A stretch of 64,000 nt of DNA from Dokdonia sp. 4H-3-7-5 (lineage in GTDB: Bacteria; Bacteroidota; Bacteroidia; Flavobacteriales; Flavobacteriaceae): the NCBI RefSeq assembly GCF_000212355.1, contig NC_015496.1:3194001-3258000 (forward strand). The letters run 5' to 3'. The number at the start of each line of letters is the position of its first letter. The stretch's first letter is position 1. Position numbers and translations under genes: made by a program. The notes beneath the pieces were generated by a model. The model was not told the origin of the DNA, did not search any database, and saw nothing but the letters and a program-made list of their open reading frames with translations. This document shows positions 43,646-52,639 of this stretch, one piece after another.

Positions 43646-44311
43646 TTATAAACGGTACCCTATACTCAATGTAATGTATTGATTAGTTCCTGATCCATTT
43701 ACAAGGAAGTTATCTCCATTCACAAGGCTATTATTATCTGCTTGTGGATCTCCTTCTCCTGGTGTATATGGTAAACGTACCGCTGCATCGTCTTCAAAAA
43801 CCTCTAAGAATCCTTTAGTAAAGCGAGCTTCTACAAAGATGCTCTCGTTAAAGTGATATCCTAGACCACCAAATGCAGAAAAGTCAAATGATTTGTAATT
43901 TTCTGATTGCTCAAAAAATGAAATCTTAAGCCCTGCTTGTGGTCCTGCAATAAGAAAAAGTCTATTAAGGTTAAGACGTAATCCTAAAGGAATTTGTAGA
44001 AAATCATAACGAACACCTTCATACTTGTTTCCTTGTGATGCAAAAGCAAATTCTGGCTGAAAGCTTAATTTGTTAGTTACTGGAATTTCTGCAAGAAATG
44101 CAACTGCAAATCCGTAGCGACCTTCATCTATAGAATTGAATGGCGCAATAGCAGGGTCACCATCTAAACCTGTATTTACGATAGTGTACTCAAGATTGCT
44201 TATTTCACTCACACTCAATCCTGCTTTAAAGCCAAAACGTACGCCTTGTGCAAAAAGCTGTGTGCTACATAAAAATGCAAAAAAGATGATAGATAGTACT
44301 ATTTTTTTCAT
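43646..44311 (-). CDS. Outer-membrane beta-barrel protein (PorT-like), copy 1
   Basis: About 221 residues with a signal peptide (KKIVLSIIFFAFLCSTQLFAQ) and a small 8-stranded-type barrel: GFKAGLSVSEI opens it, IPLGLRLNL and GLGYHFNESIFVEARF are typical inner motifs, and the chain ends on TLSIGYRL, the outer-membrane C-terminal signature. The start 21 bp upstream (44332) adds seven residues before the signal and is less likely. It is paralogous to the next gene. The function is not known. Confidence 0.86.
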   Translation of the reverse strand: MKKIVLSIIFFAFLCSTQLFAQGVRFGFKAGLSVSEISNLEYTIVNTGLDGDPAIAPFNSIDEGRYGFAVAFLAEIPVTNKLSFQPEFAFASQGNKYEGVRYDFLQIPLGLRLNLNRLFLIAGPQAGLKISFFEQSENYKSFDFSAFGGLGYHFNESIFVEARFTKGFLEVFEDDAAVRLPYTPGEGDPQADNNSLVNGDNFLVNGSGTNQYITLSIGYRL

Positions 44312-44468
44312 AATTAAAAGAATATTCGTCATTAGTAAATAGAGATGACGTTGGGAATCTCAGGGTATAAAGATAAATTGTATAAATCAGTTTTCTGTAG
44401 TAAAATATAAAAACCCAGTAAATAAACTATAAAAAACAAATTACAACCGATAACGAACACGATTTGCC

Positions 44469-45074
44469 TTAAAGTCTGTAGCCTATTCCTAGTTGAATCA
44501 CTACATTTTTACCTTCTAGACCTGAAAATCTAATATTTCCAGTATTATCAAAAGTAAAATTATTATCATCTTGAAAGATATCTGTGAGACCATAAGTATA
44601 TCTTGCTTCGATAAAAATGTTAGAATCAAAGATGTAACCTAAACCTCCAAATGCTGAGGCCTCAAAATTTGAAAATATTCCAGACTTATTAGGATCCCAT
44701 ACTTTTACACCTACCTGTGGTCCAGCATTAATATACAGATTACTTAAATTAAGTTTCAATCCTAAAGGAAGGTTTAAGTAATCTAAGCGAAAACTTTCTA
44801 AATTCTTTCCTTGTTGTGAGAAGATAAATTCTGGCATAAAACTTAATTTCTCTGAGATAGGAATATCTACTAAAAAACCTACAAAATAACTTGTGCGCTT
44901 ACCGTCAAGTTGGTTTTCAATTCTATCTGCCGAAGCGCTGCCATCATTATTGAAGGATAATCCATTTACATCAGCAATATTTAAACCTGCTTTGAATCCA
45001 GAAGTAACTTGCGCATTGATGCAAGAAAAAGATAAAAGAAACAATCCCGTAATAAAAAATAATGATTTTTTCAT
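44469..45074 (-). CDS. Outer-membrane beta-barrel protein (PorT-like), copy 2
   Basis: A 201-residue paralogue of the neighbouring barrel gene. Shared blocks are SGFKAGLNIADV, KLSFMPEFIFSQQG, LNLPLGLKLNLSNLYINAGPQVGVK, GLGYIFDSNIFIEARYTYG and the ending GIGYRL. A signal peptide ends SCINAQ. The pair arose by tandem duplication and has diverged strongly in the loops. A role in the envelope is likely but unspecified. Confidence 0.86.
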   Translation of the reverse strand: MKKSLFFITGLFLLSFSCINAQVTSGFKAGLNIADVNGLSFNNDGSASADRIENQLDGKRTSYFVGFLVDIPISEKLSFMPEFIFSQQGKNLESFRLDYLNLPLGLKLNLSNLYINAGPQVGVKVWDPNKSGIFSNFEASAFGGLGYIFDSNIFIEARYTYGLTDIFQDDNNFTFDNTGNIRFSGLEGKNVVIQLGIGYRL

Positions 45075-45135
45075 AAGCTAAAGTTTTGTCGTTCTACGTT
45101 TTACAAGCAAATATACATTAAATTTAAAATCCTCA

Positions 45136-46029
45136 TTATGAATTGTTAGCATGATACAAACTCTTGATAATACCATCTGCAAGTCCAATTTTTGGAACGA
45201 TTATCTGTTTTGCTTTTGATGATTTCATTGCTTGTAAATAAATATGCAATGCTGGAATTATTACATCTGCACGGTCTGGGTTGAGAGACAGCTTTACAAT
45301 TCGCTCTTCATAGCTTAAAGTTTTTAGTTCTTTATATAATTGAGTAAGGAAGAGGTATGATAAAGTTTTCCCTGGCTTTTTTGCACTTAACTTAAACACC
45401 TTGTTTATATTTCCTCCAGATCCTATTAGGTCAATATGATCATAGTTTTCGCATTTTAAAGCAATCCATTTCTGCATAATTTCCCAATCTTCTTGAGATA
45501 CGAGATCATTTAATAAGCGTACAGTTCCTATTTTAAACGATCTAGATGCAATCATGCTACCCATATAATAGATGGTTATCTCTGTACTTCCTCCTCCTAC
45601 ATCTACATAAATATAGGTTCGGTCTTCTTTTATAAAGCTATTAAGATCTGTGGCAGCTATAATTTTTGCCTCTTCCTCGCCGTCTATGATATCTATGGTA
45701 ATATTCGTTTTTTTCTTTAACGCTTTCGCGAAAGCAAAACCATTGCGAGCATCTCTCATCGCACTCGTAGCACAAGCTCTATATTCTAGCACTTGATGAG
45801 CATTCATAAGTAACCTAAAAGCTTTCATGGCATCCTCCATGCGCTCTTGGTTCTTTGCAGAAATCTCCCCGTTAATAAAAACGTCTTCTCCAAGCCTAAT
45901 AGGCACACGAACTAACGCGTTTTTTCTAAATAGCGTAGGACCATCTTCCTGCTCAATGATGTTTGCGATGAGTAGACGTACTGCATTAGAACCTATGTCT
46001 ATTGCGGCATATTTTTTTATGGTAAGCAC
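45136..46029 (-). CDS. ppx: Exopolyphosphatase / guanosine pentaphosphatase family (Ppx/GppA)
   Basis: ASKHA-fold phosphatase of 297 residues, the short Ppx form lacking the C-terminal HD domain. AAIDIGSNAVRLLIA is the phosphate-1 loop, CATSAMRDARNG and YVDVGGGSTEITIY the next two, and DLIGSGGNINKVFKL closes the site. It would hydrolyse the polyphosphate made by the upstream Ppk. Start is GTG, sharing one base with the ppk stop (TAGTG), so the two are translationally coupled. A palindromic repeat at 45721 is read FAFAKAL near residue 100. Confidence 0.92.
   Translation of the reverse strand: MLTIKKYAAIDIGSNAVRLLIANIIEQEDGPTLFRKNALVRVPIRLGEDVFINGEISAKNQERMEDAMKAFRLLMNAHQVLEYRACATSAMRDARNGFAFAKALKKKTNITIDIIDGEEEAKIIAATDLNSFIKEDRTYIYVDVGGGSTEITIYYMGSMIASRSFKIGTVRLLNDLVSQEDWEIMQKWIALKCENYDHIDLIGSGGNINKVFKLSAKKPGKTLSYLFLTQLYKELKTLSYEERIVKLSLNPDRADVIIPALHIYLQAMKSSKAKQIIVPKIGLADGIIKSLYHANNS
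45721..45735. repeat. Palindromic repeat inside ppx
   Basis: CGCTTTCGCGAAAGC, read in frame as AFAKA in a helix-like stretch. Confidence 0.93.
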
Positions 46030-48095
46030 TATAATTGAGAGAGTTTATTTACATAATAGTCATACGTAGCAAATTGTGATCTTATCGCTGGCTTATCGTC
46101 TTTTTTGTATCTGTTATCCATCTCTTTGTTGAGTACACGTGCTTTTACGTTATCACTCCACGCAATCTCATGTGTCTCTATTATTTCTTTCTTGACATCC
46201 TCATCGTAAATAGGGACTGTAACTTCTACCCTATTATCAAGGTTACGGCTCATCCAGTCTGATGAAGAAATGAATACCTTCTCCCATCCTGGCTCTCCAA
46301 AGATGTAGACTCTAGTATGTTCAAGGAATTTATCGATGACACTAATAATTTTAATGTTCTCACTCATTCCTGGTACCCCAGGAATCAAACAACATACACC
46401 ACGTACAATCATTTCTATCTTTACACCAGCGTTACTCGCCTCGTAAAGCTTATCAATGATTTCATAATTAGAGATACTATTGAGCTTTAATCGTATTAAA
46501 CCGTTTCCACCATTTTTTACAACCTCTATTTGTTCTTGAATAAGCCTATACATCTTATTTCTTGAGTAGTGTGGTGCTACTACGAGATGCTTATATTTAT
46601 TTACTATATAATTGGTGTCAAAGAAATTGAAGAGCTTGCTTAAATCCTTTAATATTTCCTTGTTTGCTGTAAAGAGTGTGTAATCTGTATAAATACGGGC
46701 CGTAGAGTGGTTAAAATTTCCTGTACTTATAAAACCATAACGTACTATCTTACCCTCTTCCTCTCTATCAATCACACAGACTTTACTATGAACTTTTAAA
46801 CCAGGCACACCAAAGATGAGACGTACACCTTCGTTTTGCATTTTCTTTGCATAGCGCATGTTCGACTCTTCGTCAAAACGTGCTCGCAGCTCTATTTGTA
46901 CCGTTACTTCTTTTCCATTTTGGGCTGCGTTAATAAGTGCACTTGCGATACTTGATAATTTTGCAAGTCTATAGATAGTAATTTTTATAGATCTCACTTT
47001 AGGATCTAGTGCTGCTTCTCTTAAAAATTTGATAGTATAAGAGAAGCTCTGGTAAGGTGTGTATTGCAAGAAGTCTTTCTTTGCGACCTTAGCTAGTAGG
47101 TTATCTTCTAAGCTTATTCCCGCAATAGGTAATGGCTTGACACTTGGGTAGTAGAGCTCTTTCCTACCAAAGGTCGGGAAGTTCATATAATCTTTCCTGT
47201 TGTGATATCTCCCACCAGGAATGATACTATCTATGCGCTCTATACCTAATTTACTAAGTAGAAACTGTAACGTTTCTTGCTCAATTGTTTTATCAAAAAC
47301 AAAGCGCACAGGTTCCCCATCTTCTCGTCCTTTTACGCTTCGAGTGAGTTTTTCTAAAAAGCTCTTACCTAAATCAGACTCAATATCTAGCTCTGCGTCA
47401 CGTGTTATTTTAATCATATGAGCAGTAATACTGTCATAATCAAAAATGCTAAAAATGGTATCAAGATTATACCTAATCAAATCATCTAGCATCATGATGT
47501 AATCCTTACCATCTACTTGCGGCAACACTACAAAACGATCTATCGTACTTGGAATCTCTAAAAGTGCATATAACGGCTTCTTTGTATCTGAAAGCACCAT
47601 CTTTACCATTAAATAGGCGTCAAGATCTTGAATACGTGGCAGCTCTACATCTTCACGTAGGATAATGGTTTCTACAGCGAGAGATACTTGATCTGTAAAG
47701 AAGTCTTTAATAAATGTTTTATGCTCCGGAAGTGTAATCTCATCTTCGGTGAGCATGTAAATGTTTTCTTTCTCTAGCTTTTTATAAATATCCTCAAGAA
47801 TCTTGAGGCTTTCTGTTTGCTGTTCTATTACAATCTCAGTGATTTTTTCAAGTAACTCTTCGGCAGAATAAACTCCTAAGGCCTTTCTTCCTGTTTTACC
47901 AGCATCTACAATTCTACGCACAGTAGCATATCGTACTCTAAAGAACTCGTCTAGGTTATTTGAAAAAATACCTAAAAAACGAAAACGCTCAATAAGTGGT
48001 ACATTTTCATCTGCAGCTTCTTGCAATACCCTAGCGTTAAATTGTAACCAACTTAACTCACGGTTTATATATCTGTTTTCGTCTGTTTGCGTCAT
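46029..48095 (-). CDS. ppk: Polyphosphate kinase 1
   Basis: Reversible synthesis of polyphosphate from ATP; 688 residues, full length. The N-terminal helical domain starts YINRELSWLQFNARVLQEA. The head domain follows, then two PLD-fold catalytic domains. The autophosphorylated histidine is H436 in KVHSKVCVIDR, preceded by IYRLAKLSSIASAL and RFDEESNMRYAKKMQ, and followed by FISTGNFNHSTARIYTDYTL. It is the third gene of a tight pdxH-sixA-ppk-ppx operon. Confidence 0.96.
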   Translation of the reverse strand: MTQTDENRYINRELSWLQFNARVLQEAADENVPLIERFRFLGIFSNNLDEFFRVRYATVRRIVDAGKTGRKALGVYSAEELLEKITEIVIEQQTESLKILEDIYKKLEKENIYMLTEDEITLPEHKTFIKDFFTDQVSLAVETIILREDVELPRIQDLDAYLMVKMVLSDTKKPLYALLEIPSTIDRFVVLPQVDGKDYIMMLDDLIRYNLDTIFSIFDYDSITAHMIKITRDAELDIESDLGKSFLEKLTRSVKGREDGEPVRFVFDKTIEQETLQFLLSKLGIERIDSIIPGGRYHNRKDYMNFPTFGRKELYYPSVKPLPIAGISLEDNLLAKVAKKDFLQYTPYQSFSYTIKFLREAALDPKVRSIKITIYRLAKLSSIASALINAAQNGKEVTVQIELRARFDEESNMRYAKKMQNEGVRLIFGVPGLKVHSKVCVIDREEEGKIVRYGFISTGNFNHSTARIYTDYTLFTANKEILKDLSKLFNFFDTNYIVNKYKHLVVAPHYSRNKMYRLIQEQIEVVKNGGNGLIRLKLNSISNYEIIDKLYEASNAGVKIEMIVRGVCCLIPGVPGMSENIKIISVIDKFLEHTRVYIFGEPGWEKVFISSSDWMSRNLDNRVEVTVPIYDEDVKKEIIETHEIAWSDNVKARVLNKEMDNRYKKDDKPAIRSQFATYDYYVNKLSQL

Positions 48096-48097
48096 TA

Positions 48098-48580
48098 TTA
48101 TAATTCTTTAGGAGCTTTGTAATAAATCGTCTTTCCTTGTTTGAGATTTTTCCAACTATCAATATCAAAAGTTATTGCTGTAAACGCAGCTGTAGATACA
48201 TTATCTATAGTTTCATTTCCATAAGTATTAACCACATTAGTCATTGCATTATTATGCCCAAAAACCATTAAACAATTAACTTCATCACTCACATTACGTA
48301 TCACCTCAACGAGATCTGCTCCGGCAAAGTCATACATTTTATAGTCTAACTGTATTTCTCTATCATCGATACCATATGCTTTTGCAAAGTATACAGCAGT
48401 TGTTTTTGCTCTTAAAGCATCACTACTCATCATAAGATCTGGCTTAGGCATTGTTGACGCAATATGGTCTGCCATCGCGGGTGCGTCATTTAAGCCTCTT
48501 TCATTGAGCGGTCGCTCATGATCTATAACATCAAATTTCCAACTTGATTTTGCGTGTCTTACGAGGTAGAGTGTTTTCAT
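48098..48580 (-). CDS. sixA: SixA-type phosphohistidine phosphatase
   Basis: Histidine phosphatase superfamily protein of 160 residues. The catalytic RHG-like motif is LVRHAKSSW with H9, and the second histidine is in VFGHNNAMT. SixA in E. coli removes phosphate from histidine in phosphotransfer proteins. In this operon a role on phosphohistidine intermediates, even that of Ppk, is conceivable but not shown. Gaps are 2 bp to ppk and 1 bp from pdxH. Confidence 0.9.
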   Translation of the reverse strand: MKTLYLVRHAKSSWKFDVIDHERPLNERGLNDAPAMADHIASTMPKPDLMMSSDALRAKTTAVYFAKAYGIDDREIQLDYKMYDFAGADLVEVIRNVSDEVNCLMVFGHNNAMTNVVNTYGNETIDNVSTAAFTAITFDIDSWKNLKQGKTIYYKAPKEL

Positions 48581-48581
48581 A

Positions 48582-49226
48582 TTACGAGGCTAATCTTTCT
48601 TTAATCCACTGGTCGTTTTCTAGTCTGTAGCGTATTCTATCATGTAAACGGCTCGGTCTTCCTTGCCAGAACTCTATAGATACGGGCTTTACAATATAAC
48701 CACCCCAGTGTGCTGGACGTGGTATATCTTTTCCTTCGTAAGTTACTTTAAGTGCCTTCATCTTATCTTCCAGCACTTCTCTTCCTGCAATCACACTACT
48801 TTGGTCAGAAACCCAAGCACCTAGCTGACTATCTTTTGGTCTAGCATTAAAATAAGTATCAGAGCGCTCTGTACTTACTTTTTCTATATCACCTTTGATA
48901 ATCACTTGACGCTCTAGATTAGGCCAGAAAAAAGAAATTCCCACCTTATTGTGGTGAGCTATACTCTCCCCTTTCTCGCTTGTATAATTTGTATAAAAAA
49001 CAAACCCATCTGCATCTAGTTCTTTGAGAAGAACAATTCTTGATTTTGGAAAACCGTCTGTTCCTAACGTGGCAACAGTCATCGCATTCGGTTCGGCAAC
49101 GCCTCCTGCGTCTTCAACTTCCTTAAACCAAGTTTTAAATTGGTCCATAGGGTTTAAAGCCGAGTTTTCTAATAGCAACTCGCCTTTCTCGTATGATTTT
49201 CTGTAGTCGTGTAAGTCTCTGTTCAT
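48582..49226 (-). CDS. pdxH: Pyridoxamine 5'-phosphate oxidase
   Basis: FMN enzyme making pyridoxal 5'-phosphate from the pyridoxamine or pyridoxine form; 214 residues. The opening DLHDYRKSYEKGEL, then FPKSRIVLLKELDADGFVFYTNY, and the C-terminal FWQGRPSRLHDRIRYR with QWIKERL are family hallmarks. It heads the operon with sixA, ppk and ppx; the link of vitamin B6 with polyphosphate is probably genomic convenience. Confidence 0.95.
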   Translation of the reverse strand: MNRDLHDYRKSYEKGELLLENSALNPMDQFKTWFKEVEDAGGVAEPNAMTVATLGTDGFPKSRIVLLKELDADGFVFYTNYTSEKGESIAHHNKVGISFFWPNLERQVIIKGDIEKVSTERSDTYFNARPKDSQLGAWVSDQSSVIAGREVLEDKMKALKVTYEGKDIPRPAHWGGYIVKPVSIEFWQGRPSRLHDRIRYRLENDQWIKERLAS

Positions 49227-49333
49227 TGCAGTAAATGTACGAAGACCGTGGTGAAGATAAAAGTCAGAATTAGTTCAGAATTCCTAAAAATGACCCAAAA
49301 TATGCGCTTTAAAAGATAAAGATTTTGAGATGC

Positions 49334-49351
49334 ACGCTTTCGCGAAAGCGT
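49334..49351. repeat. Palindromic repeat, 18-bp form
   Basis: ACGCTTTCGCGAAAGCGT, 4 bp after the stop of the last gene of the pyrR operon, so it lies where a terminator would be expected. Confidence 0.94.
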
Positions 49352-49355
49352 ACTT

Positions 49356-49772
49356 CTACTTCCTCATGAATCTTTTTTTAATCAAAAGTTTTCTCACCTT
49401 ATCATTATGCTTTCTAATACGTGTGAACTCCTCATAATCCATATCCTCATCATCTACTCCTGATGCGGCAAACTGACCTTCAAAGTTTTCTAGCATCTCC
49501 ACACGATCTGTGTAAATATTATAACGACGATGCTCTGTAAATCCATCTGCTTGTAAAAAGTACTCACAGATATATTGATCTTCCAGCATAAACAACTTAA
49601 AAGTAATACTGATATTTCCTTTTACAGAAGTAGATCCATAAATGGTATTAATCTTCTTAAGCTGCGTATCTGGGCTTACTAGAAATAGGTTACGCGGTAT
49701 CAAAATATCAAAATGCTCTTGCAACTTAGCCAGCACTGGTTTTGCTATTTTCTTAATTTCTTCTTCCATCAT
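49356..49772 (-). CDS. Conserved hypothetical protein, end of the pyr-rnz operon
   Basis: A 138-residue protein without signal or membrane segment. Mixed alpha/beta N-terminal half (about 20-90, YGSTSVKGNISITFKLFM), acidic middle (VDDEDMDYEEFTRIRK), and a basic C-terminus RKLLIKKRFMRK. I do not recognise the family. It follows rnz by 6 bp and is the last gene of the operon. Confidence 0.75.
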   Translation of the reverse strand: MMEEEIKKIAKPVLAKLQEHFDILIPRNLFLVSPDTQLKKINTIYGSTSVKGNISITFKLFMLEDQYICEYFLQADGFTEHRRYNIYTDRVEMLENFEGQFAASGVDDEDMDYEEFTRIRKHNDKVRKLLIKKRFMRK

Positions 49773-49778
49773 AACGCT

Positions 49779-50696
49779 TTAAAATGTAAATTCTTTACCA
49801 TCGTCTCCTAATAAGACATTCTCAAAATGAGGTCTAGCTTCTTCTGCAAATAGATTCAAATCTCCATACCTTATGGAGTAATGACCTAATACTAAGCTTT
49901 CCACCTCTGCCTTTTCGGCTATCTGTGCTGCTTGTGCCGCAGTACTGTGACCCGTAGGCTTACACAGATGTGCGTGACTTTCTAAAAAAGTTGCTTCATG
50001 ATATAACACGGTAGCTCCTTTAATCTGTGTGGCTATTGGCTCTTTGTAAGCAGTATCACTACAATATGCATAGCTCTTAGGCTTAGATGGGTCAAAGGTA
50101 AGCTTATCATTAGGGATAAGCGTTCCATCATCTAAGGTAATATCACCACCTTGCTTAATTTTTGAGTAATAAGCCTTATCAATCTCATAATTAAGGCAGG
50201 CATTTATGTCTAGTTTACGCTCTCCTGGCTTTTCTTGAAAGTAAAAGCCATTTGTATAAATGCGATGTTTAAGCGGTATTGTGGTTACCATCACTTCATC
50301 ATCCTCATAAATAACCGTAGGTTCTTTACTTGTGATCTCTACAAATTGCAGAGGATAACTTGTAAATCCTTGCGTGATTTTTAATTGTAAGAGTATAATT
50401 TCTTTAAGCCCTTTAGGACCATAAATAGTGAGCGGTGCTGTTCTTTTAAGAAGACTAAAGGTGGTAATCACTCCCATTAGTCCAAAAAAGTGATCTCCGT
50501 GTAAATGCGATATGAATATGTGCTTTATACGAGAAAACTTAATCTTGTTACGGCGCAGTGCAACCTGTGTACCCTCTCCACAATCTATAAGAAATAAGTG
50601 ATTGCGTATGTCTAAAACTTGTGAGGTAGGATTTTTAAAAGAGCTGGGCGCTGCTGCATAACAACCTAAAATGGTAAGATGTAGATTGCTAGACAT
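49779..50696 (-). CDS. rnz: Ribonuclease Z
   Basis: Metallo-beta-lactamase-fold tRNA 3'-endonuclease of 305 residues. The zinc motif is SHLHGDHFFG with H64, H66, D68 and H69. GTQVALRRNKI, TGHSTAAQAAQIA and VLGHYSIRY supply the remaining metal ligands and the exosite follows the usual plan. Short form, as in most bacteria. It lies in an operon behind pyrB and a 111-residue ORF. Confidence 0.95.
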   Translation of the reverse strand: MSSNLHLTILGCYAAAPSSFKNPTSQVLDIRNHLFLIDCGEGTQVALRRNKIKFSRIKHIFISHLHGDHFFGLMGVITTFSLLKRTAPLTIYGPKGLKEIILLQLKITQGFTSYPLQFVEITSKEPTVIYEDDEVMVTTIPLKHRIYTNGFYFQEKPGERKLDINACLNYEIDKAYYSKIKQGGDITLDDGTLIPNDKLTFDPSKPKSYAYCSDTAYKEPIATQIKGATVLYHEATFLESHAHLCKPTGHSTAAQAAQIAEKAEVESLVLGHYSIRYGDLNLFAEEARPHFENVLLGDDGKEFTF

Positions 50697-50704
50697 AAAA
50701 TATT

Positions 50705-51040
50705 TTAAAATCCGAGATCGCGCTCTATTTCTTCCATTTCAATAACGTCTCCAGCTTCCTCAATCGTAGGAACTACAATCATCTCATCTGGTACAACATC
50801 ATAGTTAATCCCTGTATTTACAAAGACAAACGATTTCTTATCTGCGCGCTGGTAATTTGAAAGCTTTAAAAATTGTACAAGATCTTCAAGTGTGAGCTCG
50901 TCATATTTGAGAAGATCAATCACTAGATTCTTTTGATCATAGTGATCTGGTACTATATTCTCTAAGTATAATGCAAAATCGCGCACATCTGTGCGGTCGT
51001 CTGTAAGTATGGTATAGGTAGGTTTTTCTGTAACCGTCAT
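50705..51040 (-). CDS. Conserved small protein between pyrB and rnz, possibly STAS-like
   Basis: A 111-residue soluble protein with alternating strands and helices (TYTILTDDR, NLVIDLLKYDELTLEDLVQF, KSFVFVNTGI), reminiscent of a STAS-type fold. The acidic tail contains VIEMEEIERDLG. The start shares one base with the pyrB stop (TAATG), so it is coupled to pyrB, and rnz follows after 8 bp. The name ribonuclease Z is sometimes attached to such ORFs because of their neighbour, but no nuclease motif is present. Confidence 0.78.
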   Translation of the reverse strand: MTVTEKPTYTILTDDRTDVRDFALYLENIVPDHYDQKNLVIDLLKYDELTLEDLVQFLKLSNYQRADKKSFVFVNTGINYDVVPDEMIVVPTIEEAGDVIEMEEIERDLGF

Positions 51041-51969
51041 TATTGTTTGATTTTTGATGCAAGTAGATACATTACTGCCATTCTCACTGCAACTCCGTTC
51101 TGTACTTGATCTAAGATGATTGCATGTTCTGAGTCAGCTACGTCACTCGTAATCTCTACACCGCGATTTATAGGTCCTGGGTGCATGATTACAATTTGCT
51201 TATCTAGAGAATCTAGTAACTTCTTATTCACTCCGTATTGCTGCGTGTATTCTCTTGTGCTTGGAAAGTAACTAATATCCATTCGCTCATTTTGCACGCG
51301 AAGCATATTTGCCACGTCGCACCATTCAAGCGCTTTGCGTAAATCTAGCTCTACTTCTACTCCTAGTGATTCTATGTATTTAGGCAATAGCGTTTTTGGA
51401 CCACATACTTTTACGTTTGCTCCTTGCAACTTAAGCGCATAGATATTTGATAGCGCAACACGGCTGTGTAAAATATCTCCTACAATCACCACATTTTTCC
51501 CTGCTACATCACCTAGACGTTCTCTTATAGAATAACTATCCAGTAATGCTTGTGTAGGGTGCTCATGTGCACCATCTCCAGCATTTACAATACTTGCCTT
51601 GATATGTTTTGATAGAAATACGCCAGCTCCAGGATTAGGGTGTCTCATAACTACCATATCTACCTTCATGGATAGAATATTATTTACGGTATCAATGAGT
51701 GTTTCACCTTTCTTTACAGATGATGCTGCTGCCGAAAAGTTAATTACATCTGCACTTAAACGTTTTTCTGCAAGCTCAAAAGACAATTTTGTACGTGTAC
51801 TATTTTCAAAAAAGAGATTTGCAATAGTAATATCACGCAGTGATGGCACCTTTTTAATAGGGCGATTGATCACTTCCTTAAAGTGATCTGCCGTTTTAAA
51901 AATAAGATCAATATCTGCCTCGTTTATGTACTTGATTCCTAACAGATGATTGACACTCAACTCGCTCAT
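51040..51969 (-). CDS. pyrB: Aspartate carbamoyltransferase, catalytic subunit
   Basis: Second step of pyrimidine synthesis; 309 residues. Carbamoyl-phosphate loop is FENSTRTKLSFELA, followed by MRHPNPGAGVFL, EHPTQALLDSYSIRE, and the aspartate loop RVQNERMD with MHPGPINRGVEI. No regulatory pyrI is nearby, so the trimeric PyrR-regulated type fits. Gaps: 5 bp from pyrR. Confidence 0.96.
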   Translation of the reverse strand: MSELSVNHLLGIKYINEADIDLIFKTADHFKEVINRPIKKVPSLRDITIANLFFENSTRTKLSFELAEKRLSADVINFSAAASSVKKGETLIDTVNNILSMKVDMVVMRHPNPGAGVFLSKHIKASIVNAGDGAHEHPTQALLDSYSIRERLGDVAGKNVVIVGDILHSRVALSNIYALKLQGANVKVCGPKTLLPKYIESLGVEVELDLRKALEWCDVANMLRVQNERMDISYFPSTREYTQQYGVNKKLLDSLDKQIVIMHPGPINRGVEITSDVADSEHAIILDQVQNGVAVRMAVMYLLASKIKQ

Positions 51970-51974
51970 AATAG

Positions 51975-52514
51975 TTAGCTTTTTACTAGATATACGGTGT
52001 CTTCTCCATCATTTTCTTCCCAGCACACCTTCACTTGTTCATCATTTATAGCATCTACCTGACGCCCTTTATAATCTGGTTGGATAGGTAAATGACGAGA
52101 GAAACGTCTGTCTATAAGACATAATAACTCTACTTCTTCTGGTCTCCCAAAACTCTGAACAGCAGTAAGAGCAGCGTTTATGCTACGTCCAGTGTATAAG
52201 ACGTCGTCTATAAAGACCACCTTCTTATCCTCTACTACAAAGTCTATTTTGGTCTTATTTGCTTCTAGTGTTTTCTCGCTACGGCGAAAATCATCACGAT
52301 AAAACGTAATATCTAGATAACCTAACTTGATAGCCTCAATGCCATAGTCTGTGGTGAGCAACTTCTTGATACGTTCTGCTAGATAAACGCCGCGAGGCTG
52401 TATCCCAATAAGAACGGTATTTTTAAAATCAGTATGATTTTCAATGAGTTGACAAGCCAGACGATTGAGAATGATGTTAATCTCTGTCGCAGTAAGAAGT
52501 ACTTTTTGGCTCAT
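51975..52514 (-). CDS. pyrR: Bifunctional pyrimidine operon regulator / uracil phosphoribosyltransferase
   Basis: About 179 residues of the PyrR family. PRPP-binding motif VVFIDDVLYTGRSINAAL is complete. In Bacillus, PyrR binds mRNA anti-antiterminators; no attenuator hairpin is evident in the short leader here. Start chosen at 52514 (MSQKVLLTATEIN); the frame is open for ten more residues to 52544 but those do not look like the family. It heads the pyrR-pyrB-orf-rnz-orf operon. Confidence 0.94.
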   Translation of the reverse strand: MSQKVLLTATEINIILNRLACQLIENHTDFKNTVLIGIQPRGVYLAERIKKLLTTDYGIEAIKLGYLDITFYRDDFRRSEKTLEANKTKIDFVVEDKKVVFIDDVLYTGRSINAALTAVQSFGRPEEVELLCLIDRRFSRHLPIQPDYKGRQVDAINDEQVKVCWEENDGEDTVYLVKS

Positions 52515-52580
52515 AGAATTTTCCGAAATCTGTTCGGGAGTCAAAGTTACATAATTCTGTGGATTGATGGTAGTGTTTGT

Positions 52581-52600
52581 TACGCTTTCGCGAAAGCGTA
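52581..52600. repeat. Palindromic repeat, full 20-bp form, in a divergent promoter region
   Basis: Perfect TACGCTTTCGCGAAAGCGTA between divergent pyrR and the alpha-glucosidase gene, one of only two clear copies at 5' ends. Confidence 0.95.
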
Positions 52601-52639
52601 TCTATTACTAACTTCGTTACAACCTAAACGCTGAAAAAG

